This document shows, piece by piece, positions 6,515 to 11,981 of a DNA stretch of 11,981 nucleotides. The DNA lies in contig QXZO01000101.1 of assembly GCA_009886305.1 (NCBI GenBank), positions 12,301 to 24,281 on the forward strand, read 5' to 3'. Source of the stretch: Betaproteobacteria bacterium (GTDB taxonomy: Bacteria; Pseudomonadota; Gammaproteobacteria; Burkholderiales; Eutrophovitaceae). Position numbers and translations under genes: made by a program. The notes under the pieces were generated by a model that was not told the DNA's origin, ran no database searches, and saw only the letters and a program-made list of their open reading frames with translations. How positions within the stretch are numbered: position 1 is the first letter of the stretch; the number at the start of each line of letters is the position of its first letter.

Positions 6515-6982
6515 TTGGAAGATCTTATTGAGAACGTCGCAGGAAACCAGCCAAAGATTATAATGCGCAGGCACAAGGCTGCTCAGTCTTCAGTGAAAGT
6601 TGTTTTTCTGTGTTTAGGTACCGTGACAATGTCGATAGCTGTCGGCTTTGCTTCTTACGGGTTATGGCTTGTCCTGCCTTACGCTGGCTTGGAATGCCTC
6701 GCACTCGGACTAGCGTATTTTTGGCTTAAGAAGCAAGCCAATGATTTTGAGATGATATATCTTGAGAACGATCAAATTGTTTTCGAGTCTAGCTTCTCTG
6801 GGGTACATCAAAAAGTGATGTTTAACCGGTATTGGATCCAGATATCTATTGAACAAATGAAGGCGAACCGCATAAAAGTCTTCGTCGGTTCGCATGGAAA
6901 TAAACTAGAAGTTGGTAGACTTCTACCATCGGTAAAAAAGAGGGAGCTAATGAATCAAATTAAATTGTTAGCTGCTGTGTAA
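6515..6982 (+). CDS. DUF2244 integral membrane protein
   Basis: Function unknown. The 155-residue product has the DUF2244 layout: a short cytoplasmic N-terminus with MRRHKAAQ at 17-24, two closely spaced membrane segments (about 28-50 and 52-71), then a soluble domain ending in VGRLLPSVKKRELMNQIKLL, the family's typical C-terminal pattern. In betaproteobacteria this gene regularly precedes coxB, which suggests a link to oxidase assembly, but no activity is established. The frame opens at TTG 6515 with only a poor ribosome site (GAGATGG at 6501-6507). The alternative ATG at 6563 starts at MRRHKAAQ, nearer the start of relatives, and is equally unsupported by a ribosome site. The 145 bases between bioC and this gene (6370-6514) contain no ORF or clear terminator that I can see, so the oxidase promoter may lie there. 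Confidence 0.82.
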   Translation: MEDLIENVAGNQPKIIMRRHKAAQSSVKVVFLCLGTVTMSIAVGFASYGLWLVLPYAGLECLALGLAYFWLKKQANDFEMIYLENDQIVFESSFSGVHQKVMFNRYWIQISIEQMKANRIKVFVGSHGNKLEVGRLLPSVKKRELMNQIKLLAAV

Positions 6983-7047
6983 GTATTTTGAATTTTTAGG
7001 TTAAAATGACGGTTTTTATGACTATGCAAAGTACGTTGGGGGGAAGC

Positions 7048-8169
7048 ATGAAAAGCTCATTTAGTGCGCGGGCACTCGGTATGATTATGGCATTCTTGCC
7101 AGCTGTTGCAGTGGCCGAGTGGAATCTGAATTTTACGCCTGTAGTAACGTTACTAGGTGAGGAGATACAAGCGATTCACAATCTGGTGATGTGGATTATC
7201 GTTGGTATTTCCATCGTCGTTTTTGGTGCTATGTTTTGGTCTATTCTGAAGCACCGTAAGTCGGTCGGCCACAAAGCGTCGAATTTTCACGAGAATACGA
7301 CCATCGAAATTATTTGGACCGTTATCCCAGTTATTATTTTGATAGCGATGGCTTTCCCGGCGACCCGCCTGCTTCTTGCAACGCGAGATTCTTCTGCTTC
7401 TGATATGACCATCAAAGCGACCGGTTACCAGTGGCGCTGGGGTTATGAGTACCTCGACGAGGGAGTTAAATTTTATAGCACTCTTGCGACTCCCCGGAAC
7501 CAAATAGACGGTGGTGCTCAAAAGGGAGATACGTATTTACTGGAGGTTGATAATCCAGTTGTAGTTCCGGTTGGTAAAAAGGTGCGTATTCTAACAACCG
7601 CAAATGACGTGATTCATTCTTGGTCCGTGCCCGGGTTGGCTGTGAAGCAGGATGCAATCCCAGGATTTATTCGTGATATAGCATTTAAAGCTGAAACTGT
7701 AGGAACGTACCGCGGACAATGCACTGAACTGTGCGGAAAAGAGCACGGCTTCATGCCAATCGTAGTCGAGGTTGTTAGCGAGGAGGACTACGAGACATGG
7801 ATGCAAGCAAAATTAGCTGAGTCCGGAGTTCCGTCGTTTGATCCAAATGCAAACTACTCAGTTGCTGAACTAGTAGCTTCAGGTGAGCAGGTTTATGCTG
7901 CGAATTGCATTGCCTGTCATCAAGAGGGCGGTGTCGGTATGCCGCCGACCTTCCCTGCGATTAAAGGCGGCAAGATAGCAACCGGATCGGTCGAGGGGCA
8001 TTTAGATATTATATTGAATGGTAGTGAGAAAAATCCCATGATGGCGGCTTGGGGGCCGATATTATCGGACTACGATATAGCAGCCGTTATTGCTTATCAG
8101 AGAAATGAGATTAATTCGAACGGCGATATTTTGCAGCCGAGCGAAATTTCGGCAGCGCGTGCCGATTAA
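7048..8169 (+). CDS. coxB: Cytochrome c oxidase subunit II with fused cytochrome c domain
   Basis: Subunit II of an aa3/caa3-type oxidase; it takes electrons from cytochrome c through CuA. In 373 residues: signal peptide 1-23 (AVA|EW), membrane helices about 46-66 and 87-107, aromatic strand YQWRWGYEY at 128-135 on the electron route, CuA ligands H190, C225, E227, C229, H233 and M236 (CTELCGKEHGFM), then a C-terminal class I cytochrome c domain with C287-x-x-C290-H291 and a probable axial Met332 (PMMAAWG). This fused form is common in betaproteobacteria. The frame is open from ATG 7006, but ATG 7048 is chosen because a GGGGGGAAG ribosome site (7037-7045) precedes it and it begins a clean signal peptide. 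Subunit I follows 56 bases downstream. Confidence 0.97.
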   Translation: MKSSFSARALGMIMAFLPAVAVAEWNLNFTPVVTLLGEEIQAIHNLVMWIIVGISIVVFGAMFWSILKHRKSVGHKASNFHENTTIEIIWTVIPVIILIAMAFPATRLLLATRDSSASDMTIKATGYQWRWGYEYLDEGVKFYSTLATPRNQIDGGAQKGDTYLLEVDNPVVVPVGKKVRILTTANDVIHSWSVPGLAVKQDAIPGFIRDIAFKAETVGTYRGQCTELCGKEHGFMPIVVEVVSEEDYETWMQAKLAESGVPSFDPNANYSVAELVASGEQVYAANCIACHQEGGVGMPPTFPAIKGGKIATGSVEGHLDIILNGSEKNPMMAAWGPILSDYDIAAVIAYQRNEINSNGDILQPSEISAARAD

Positions 8170-8225
8170 CGTTTTAATTTGTTCTAATAATTAATAGAAG
8201 TGAGATTCGGTTAAGGAGAATCAAA

Positions 8226-9803
8226 ATGGAAGCGGTACACGATCATAGTCACGACCACCATGTGCCAACAGGCATTATGAGGTATGTAACCACAACTAAC
8301 CATAAAGATATTGGATCAATGTATTTATGGTTTAGTTTTGCGATGTTCCTTGTCGGCGGTGTGATGGCTCTTGTTATTAGGGCGGAGTTATTCCAGCCTG
8401 GGCTTCAGGTTGTAGAGCCTGAGTTCTTTAATCAAATGACAACCTTGCATGGCCTGATTATGGTCTTCGGCGCCATCATGCCGGCATTCGTTGGTTTTGC
8501 TAATTGGCAAATACCGATGATGATTGGTGCTCCTGACATGGCTTTCCCACGCATGAATAACTGGAGTTTTTGGTTGTTGCCGCCAGCCGGCTTGCTTCTG
8601 ATGGGTTCTTTGTTGGCCCCTGGTGGAGCAGGTGGAGTAGGTTGGACTATGTATGCGCCCTTGACTATTCAGCAAGGCATGGGCATGGATATGATGATTT
8701 TTGCTATTCATATTCTTGGAATGTCCTCCATCATGGGTTCAATTAACATCATTACTACAATCCTAAATATGAGAGCTCCTGGCATGACGATGATGAAGAT
8801 GCCGCTCTTCGTTTGGACTTGGTTGATTACTGCTTACCTACTGGTCGCCTCTATGCCTGTGCTCGCAGGAGCGGTCACTATGACGTTAACCGACCGTCAT
8901 TTTGGTACGCACTTTTTCAATGCGGCAGGTGGTGGAGACCCGGTGCTTTACCAGCACATTTTCTGGTTCTTCGGTCACCCTGAGGTATATATTATTGCTA
9001 TACCTGCCTTTGGTGTGATTTCTGAAGTGATTCCAACGTTTTCTCGCAAGCCGCTTTTTGGCTATCCGTCTATGGTTTATGCGACCGGATCTATCGCCAT
9101 TCTGTCGTTCTTGGTTTGGGCTCACCACATGTACACGGTTGGTATGCCTGTGGAGGCTCAGTTGTACTACATGTTTGCAACGATGCTGATTGCTATTCCG
9201 ACAGGGGTCAAGGTCTTTAACTGGGTCGCTACAATGTGGAAGGGCTCAATGTCCTTTGAAACACCAATGTTGTTCGCCCAGGGTTTCCTATTTCTGTTCA
9301 CCATCGGTGGTTTTACGGGGTTAGTGCTCGCGGTTACCCCAATCGATATTCAGCTACATGATACTTATTACGTTGTGGCTCACTTCCATTATGTGATGGT
9401 TGCGGGAGCACTGTTCGCTGCTTTTGCAGGAGTTTATTATTGGCTTCCTAAGTGGATTGGCAAAATGTACGACGAACGTCTCGGGCAAATTCACTTTTGG
9501 TTATCGTTGATATTCTTCAACATTACCTTCTTTGTTCAGCATTTCCTTGGGTTGGCAGGCATGCCGCGTCGTATTCCGGATTACGCTTTGCAATTTGCTG
9601 ATTGGAATATGGTCTCGTCCATCGGTGCTTTTGGATTTGGACTATCGCAAGTATTCTTTTTGTACATTCTCCTTAAAGCGATACGCAGTGGAGAAAAGGC
9701 ACCAGAAAAACCATGGGAGGGAGCTACGACACTCGAATGGACTCATTTGCCAACTCCAGCCCCTTATCACAGTTTCGAAACTCCACCAGATTTGAGAAAG
9801 TAA
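8226..9803 (+). CDS. ctaD: Cytochrome c oxidase subunit I
   Basis: Catalytic subunit of a proton-pumping heme-copper oxidase: it reduces O2 to water at heme a3-CuB. Residues visible in the 525-aa product: low-spin heme a ligands H75 (TLHGLIM) and H388, heme a3 ligand H386 (VVAHFHYVM), CuB ligands H251, H300 and H301, and Tyr255 that cross-links to H251 in GHPEVY. Glu253 in the same motif marks a type A1 enzyme with a D-channel; Asp104 (GAPDMAFPRMNN) is its entrance, and Lys329 (TGVKVFNW) belongs to the K-channel. Twelve or so hydrophobic helices are evident, and the N-terminus is His-rich (HDHSHDHH). The ribosome site AAGGAG (8213-8218) is strong; it lies partly within a small GATTC/GAATC stem-loop (8204-8222). 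Order with coxB and ctaG is standard. Confidence 0.98.
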   Translation: MEAVHDHSHDHHVPTGIMRYVTTTNHKDIGSMYLWFSFAMFLVGGVMALVIRAELFQPGLQVVEPEFFNQMTTLHGLIMVFGAIMPAFVGFANWQIPMMIGAPDMAFPRMNNWSFWLLPPAGLLLMGSLLAPGGAGGVGWTMYAPLTIQQGMGMDMMIFAIHILGMSSIMGSINIITTILNMRAPGMTMMKMPLFVWTWLITAYLLVASMPVLAGAVTMTLTDRHFGTHFFNAAGGGDPVLYQHIFWFFGHPEVYIIAIPAFGVISEVIPTFSRKPLFGYPSMVYATGSIAILSFLVWAHHMYTVGMPVEAQLYYMFATMLIAIPTGVKVFNWVATMWKGSMSFETPMLFAQGFLFLFTIGGFTGLVLAVTPIDIQLHDTYYVVAHFHYVMVAGALFAAFAGVYYWLPKWIGKMYDERLGQIHFWLSLIFFNITFFVQHFLGLAGMPRRIPDYALQFADWNMVSSIGAFGFGLSQVFFLYILLKAIRSGEKAPEKPWEGATTLEWTHLPTPAPYHSFETPPDLRK

Positions 9804-9815
9804 GATTATTTCGTA

Positions 9816-9854
9816 CTTAATGTGTGACGGCAAAGTTGTCGTTACACATTTAAG
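9816..9854 (+). promoter_or_regulatory. Strong intercistronic hairpin between ctaD and ctaG
   Basis: AATGTGTGACGGCA (9819-9832) pairs with TGTCGTTACACATT (9837-9850) over 14 contiguous pairs, two of them G-U, around the tetraloop AAGT. A further CTT/AAG (9816-9818 with 9852-9854) can pair past one bulged T. The stem starts 12 bases after the ctaD stop. The nearest T-run (9863-9867) is 12 bases past the stem, so this is not a canonical terminator for plus-strand transcription. A role in protecting the 3' end of coxB-ctaD mRNA, or in making downstream assembly genes less abundant, is the natural inference. Pairing is directly read; the function is not. Confidence 0.55.
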
Positions 9855-9888
9855 GCAACCAGGTTTTTAAAAGATAATCATTAAAAGA

Positions 9889-9981
9889 ATGACCAAAAAC
9901 AAAAAAACTGCGTTGATATTAGCTACTGTAGCGATCGCATTTTTCTTCGGTTTCATTATTCGGCGTGCGGTATTTCTATGA
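9889..9981 (+). CDS. Cytochrome oxidase small assembly protein (30 aa, single membrane helix)
   Basis: A 30-codon ORF starts at ATG 9889 and ends with TGA that overlaps the ctaG start (ATGA). The product has a basic N-terminus (MTKNKKT), one hydrophobic helix (about residues 8-24, ALILATVAIAFFFGFII) and a basic end (RRAVFL). Betaproteobacterial oxidase clusters typically contain such a tiny membrane protein at this spot, annotated as small assembly protein; its biochemical role is not established. The ribosome site is weak (AAAAG before ATG), but the exact ATGA overlap, the position and the helix-with-basic-flanks design argue that it is real. Too short for most gene finders. Confidence 0.8.
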   Translation: MTKNKKTALILATVAIAFFFGFIIRRAVFL

Positions 9982-10559
9982 AGGCTACTGAATTAAAGAA
10001 TCAAAATAGTCATATGCTGCGCAAACTAGTAGTTGTTGCGCTGATTATGTTTGCTTTTGGGTATGCACTCGTTCCGCTTTACAAAAAAATTTGCGAAGTA
10101 ACTGGTGTTTATGATCTGATCAAGCCTGACGAAATTGTAAATACGCAGATTGATGAAAGCCGCATGGTTGTGATGGAATTCGATGCGAATACTCGTAGCG
10201 AAATCGGGTGGAATTTGGCTCCTGTTGATATTCGGATGAATGTTCATCCTGGAGAATTAGTACACGCTACATTTAAATTAACAAATCCGACGGACACGAC
10301 ATTTGACGCGCAAGCGATACCAAGTTACGGGCCACAGCATGCCGCCCAATATGTTAAAAAGTTGGAATGTTTTTGTTTTACGCAGCAAACAATTAATGCT
10401 GGCGAGACGCGAGAGTTTTCGGTGGTCTTCGTTATAGATCCCAGTTTGCCGTCAGATGTGGGGACGGTCACACTCTCTTATACGATGTTTGAAATAGAAG
10501 GGACAAAGACTTTGGAGAATCAAGCACTTGATATTGATCTTCAAGACTTTAAGTCATGA
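9978..10559 (+). CDS. ctaG: Cytochrome c oxidase assembly protein CtaG (Cox11 family)
   Basis: Membrane-anchored copper chaperone needed to insert CuB into subunit I. The 193-residue protein has a short cytoplasmic N-terminus, one membrane helix (about 14-34), the conserved YKKICEVTG just outside it (Cys39), and an immunoglobulin-like domain carrying the copper-binding pair C131-F-C133 in the ECFCFTQQ motif. The family's LPSDVGTVTLSYTMFE strand near the C-terminus is present. The start codon overlaps the stop of the preceding 30-codon gene, and the stop overlaps the following DUF2970 start, so translation is probably coupled across three genes. Nothing is missing from the family's metal-binding set. 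Confidence 0.96.
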   Translation: MKATELKNQNSHMLRKLVVVALIMFAFGYALVPLYKKICEVTGVYDLIKPDEIVNTQIDESRMVVMEFDANTRSEIGWNLAPVDIRMNVHPGELVHATFKLTNPTDTTFDAQAIPSYGPQHAAQYVKKLECFCFTQQTINAGETREFSVVFVIDPSLPSDVGTVTLSYTMFEIEGTKTLENQALDIDLQDFKS

Positions 10560-10750
10560 GTTCTTCATTGAAAAAATCGGCCCAGGCGGTGCGCGCTGTT
10601 TTATGTGCTTTTACTGGAATTGGGAAGCGACAAGATTTAGAGCAGCATATGAGCGCGCTTAGGCCGCAACACGTTATCATTGCCGGATTATTATGCGCGT
10701 TAGTTTTTGTGGCAGGAGTTGTTACGCTTGTAAACGTTGTTGCTAATTAG
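10556..10750 (+). CDS. DUF2970 small membrane protein
   Basis: Function unknown. The 64-residue protein shows the DUF2970 pattern: an N-terminal amphipathic segment, AVLCAFTGIGKRQDLEQH (residues 14-31, the family's x-F-x-G-I-R/G-K-R core), then RPQHVIIAGLLCALVFVAG, which leads into a single membrane helix at about 39-61. Its ATG overlaps the ctaG stop (ATGA), so it is translationally coupled to ctaG. It lies between ctaG and subunit III, its usual place in betaproteobacteria, which suggests a part in oxidase assembly or stability, but no experiment known to me shows that. Confidence 0.88.
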   Translation: MSSSLKKSAQAVRAVLCAFTGIGKRQDLEQHMSALRPQHVIIAGLLCALVFVAGVVTLVNVVAN

Positions 10751-10812
10751 ACTGAGCTTTAATATATTGTGTCAAAAATTTATAAAATAAAATCATTTAA
10801 GGGGAATAAACA

Positions 10813-11664
10813 ATGAGTTCGCAATCCGGTGGGTATTATTTGCCAGAGCCTTCTCGTTGGCCGATCGTCGGTTCAATTGGAATTTTTTTCTTGGCTTTCG
10901 GAGCAGTCTTGACGATGAACGCTGTTTCCGGTGGCTGGTATGTGGTGCTAGTCGGGGCCCTTGTCATGACCTATATGTTGTTTGGTTGGTTTGGGGCTGT
11001 TATTGGAGAAAGCGAATCAGGCAAATACAACAAACAAGTGGATGTTTCTTTCCGTTGGTCAATGAGCTGGTTTATTTTCTCCGAGGTTATGTTTTTTGCC
11101 GCATTCTTTGGCGCACTCTTTTACATGAGAGTCCTATCAGTACCGTGGCTGTCGGACGCAGACACGGGATCTTTGCTTTGGGAGGGCTTTGTTGCTGCTT
11201 GGCCAACGGACGGTCCAGGGGTGGACAGTAAGTTCACGCCGATGGGCGCTTGGGGACTTCCTGCAATTAATACGGCATTGCTCTTGACTTCAGGGGTTAC
11301 CATCACCGTTGCTCACTGGGCCTTAAAGGAGGGGAAACGTGGGTTACTAAATTGGTTTATGTTCCTGACTATTGCTTTGGGTGTCTTGTTTCTGGGGCTA
11401 CAAGTTTTAGAGTATGTTCATGGCTATCGTGATCTCGGTTTAACGCTTGAAAGCGGAGCTTATGGCGCAACGTTTTATATGCTAACCGGATTTCACGGTT
11501 TCCATGTGACACTTGGTACGATCATGCTTATTGTGATTTGGTTACGCGGAGTAAAAGGGCATTTCAAACCAGAGGCACATTTTGGGTTCGAGGGCGTAGC
11601 ATGGTATTGGCACTTTGTTGACGTCGTTTGGCTAGGTTTATTTATTTTTGTGTATTGGTTATAG
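10813..11664 (+). CDS. ctaE: Cytochrome c oxidase subunit III
   Basis: Third core subunit of the aa3-type oxidase; it stabilises subunit I and supports proton uptake into the D-channel. The 283-residue protein has the seven-helix layout with a short first loop. Family residues visible: Glu91 in WFIFSEVMFFAAFFGALF, LGLQVLEYVHGY with His203, the FHGFHVTLGT motif at 227-236, and WYWHFVDVVWLGLF at 264-277. The ribosome site AAGGGG (10799-10804) lies 8 bases before the ATG. It is separated from DUF2970 by 62 bases of AT-rich DNA without a convincing promoter, and it is closed by a strong terminator 17 bases downstream. Confidence 0.97.
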   Translation: MSSQSGGYYLPEPSRWPIVGSIGIFFLAFGAVLTMNAVSGGWYVVLVGALVMTYMLFGWFGAVIGESESGKYNKQVDVSFRWSMSWFIFSEVMFFAAFFGALFYMRVLSVPWLSDADTGSLLWEGFVAAWPTDGPGVDSKFTPMGAWGLPAINTALLLTSGVTITVAHWALKEGKRGLLNWFMFLTIALGVLFLGLQVLEYVHGYRDLGLTLESGAYGATFYMLTGFHGFHVTLGTIMLIVIWLRGVKGHFKPEAHFGFEGVAWYWHFVDVVWLGLFIFVYWL

Positions 11665-11680
11665 CCTGTATCAAAGTTAT

Positions 11681-11719
11681 AAAAAAACCCATGCGTCGTT
11701 CGGCGGATGGGTTTTTTTT
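11681..11719. terminator. Bidirectional Rho-independent terminator for ctaE and the DUF2909 gene
   Basis: AAAAAAACCCAT (11681-11692) pairs with ATGGGTTTTTTT (11707-11718) around an interior that pairs further (CGTC 11694-11697 with GGCG 11702-11705, one G-U pair). A T8 run (11712-11719) follows the stem on the plus strand, and the A7 run gives a matching T-run on the minus strand, so it works in both directions. The stop codon of the convergent DUF2909 gene overlaps its right edge. Confidence 0.9.
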
Positions 11720-11915
11720 ATAGTCCAGACGGCGAAATGATTCCAAAATAAGACCCAGCCATCAGCAGAACGAAAAGAGTGACGGATAGTCCAATTCGGA
11801 TTGTTAATGCTTTTATCGTTCCGTCTGAGTTACCCTTGTTTCGCACAAGATATATAAGTGCAGAAGCTAAGCTTCCGAATATTGCAATTAAAAATATAAC
11901 TACGATTATTTTCAT
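11718..11915 (-). CDS. DUF2909 twin-transmembrane protein
   Basis: Function unknown. The 65-residue product is two hydrophobic helices (about 2-23 and 40-60) joined by a short polar stretch containing RNKGNSDGTIKALTIRIGLS, the pattern of the betaproteobacterial DUF2909 family found between ctaE and SURF1. An AAAGG ribosome site (11926-11930 on the minus strand) lies 10 bases before the ATG at 11915. It is convergent with ctaE and shares its terminator, and is divergent from the gene entering at the right edge. The neighbourhood suggests a link to oxidase biogenesis, but that is inference only. Confidence 0.88.
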   Translation of the reverse strand: MKIIVVIFLIAIFGSLASALIYLVRNKGNSDGTIKALTIRIGLSVTLFVLLMAGSYFGIISPSGL

Positions 11916-11920
11916 GTTAC

Positions 11921-11949
11921 TTGACCTTTAGTTGCTGATTTTTTATATA
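11921..11949 (+). promoter_or_regulatory. Possible sigma70-like promoter reading right
   Basis: TTGACC (11921-11926) and TATATA (11944-11949) are separated by 17 bases. The -35 box matches consensus at five of six positions and the -10 box at four of six. It would start transcription only a few bases before the ATG at 11963, giving a nearly leaderless message. Tentative. Confidence 0.3.
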
Positions 11950-11962
11950 CATACCATACAGT

Positions 11963-11981
11963 ATGAAACATCCTAGTTGGA
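11963..11981 (+). CDS. Possible start of SURF1-like assembly protein (only six codons in window)
   Basis: An ATG at 11963 opens a frame reading MKHPSW before the window ends; an in-frame TGA lies at 11936-11938 and there is no ribosome site in the bases between. Identification as SURF1, a membrane protein helping heme a insertion into subunit I, rests only on gene order: in betaproteobacteria SURF1 follows the DUF2909 gene on the other strand. The six residues themselves prove nothing. Confidence 0.25.

Noticed and set aside
7006..7047. Upstream ATG codons as the coxB start
   Set aside because: They add a polar extension before the signal peptide and lack the strong ribosome site that precedes ATG 7048.
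8204..8222. GATTC/GAATC stem around the ctaD ribosome site as a regulatory hairpin
   Set aside because: Only five pairs, two of them G-C, with a 9-base loop leaving most of AAGGAG exposed; unlikely to block ribosomes.
10767..10786. TTGTGT and TATAAA before ctaE as a promoter
   Set aside because: The spacing is 8 bases, far from the 16-18 a sigma70 promoter needs.

Overview
The window is ordinary chromosomal DNA of a Gram-negative bacterium, most likely a betaproteobacterium of the Burkholderiales type with fairly AT-leaning DNA. The assignment rests on gene order. A gpmA/envC pair faces a rhodanese-grxC-secB-gpsA operon, followed by trmL, a BioC-like gene and a DUF2244 gene. An aa3-type (cytochrome c fused) oxidase cluster then carries the small accessory genes typical of betaproteobacteria: a ~30-residue 'small assembly protein', DUF2970 and DUF2909. 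I see no tRNA, rRNA, CRISPR, insertion sequence or phage gene.

Layout. 1-1390 (minus): gpmA (glycolysis) followed by the N-terminal two-thirds or so of a murein hydrolase activator, EnvC, which runs off the left edge. 1391-1611: divergent intergenic region. 1612-3894 (plus): membrane-anchored rhodanese, glutaredoxin 3, SecB export chaperone and glycerol-3-phosphate dehydrogenase GpsA. 3911-4375 (minus): tRNA methyltransferase TrmL, convergent with gpsA. 4376-4528: divergent leader with a perfect 9-bp inverted repeat. 4529-6369 (plus): bioB and bioC, two steps of biotin synthesis. 6515-11664 (plus): DUF2244 protein, coxB with a fused cytochrome c domain, ctaD, a 30-codon membrane ORF, ctaG (Cox11), DUF2970 and ctaE (subunit III). 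A strong bidirectional terminator closes this cluster and also serves a convergent DUF2909 gene. The right edge probably holds the first few codons of SURF1.

How the genes work together. The right half encodes a terminal oxidase and its assembly factors: subunits II, I and III, the CuB-inserting CtaG, and small membrane proteins overlapping it by ATGA junctions. The left half is housekeeping: thiol redox, export, phospholipid precursor synthesis, septal peptidoglycan hydrolysis and biotin.

I do not see a clearly new system. The points most worth a second look are RNA-level or local: a 14-bp hairpin between ctaD and ctaG, the nested inverted repeats upstream of bioB, a hairpin just before the gpsA ribosome binding site, the eroded SAM-binding motif I of the BioC-like protein, bioB standing where comF is usual, and a possible lipobox in EnvC.
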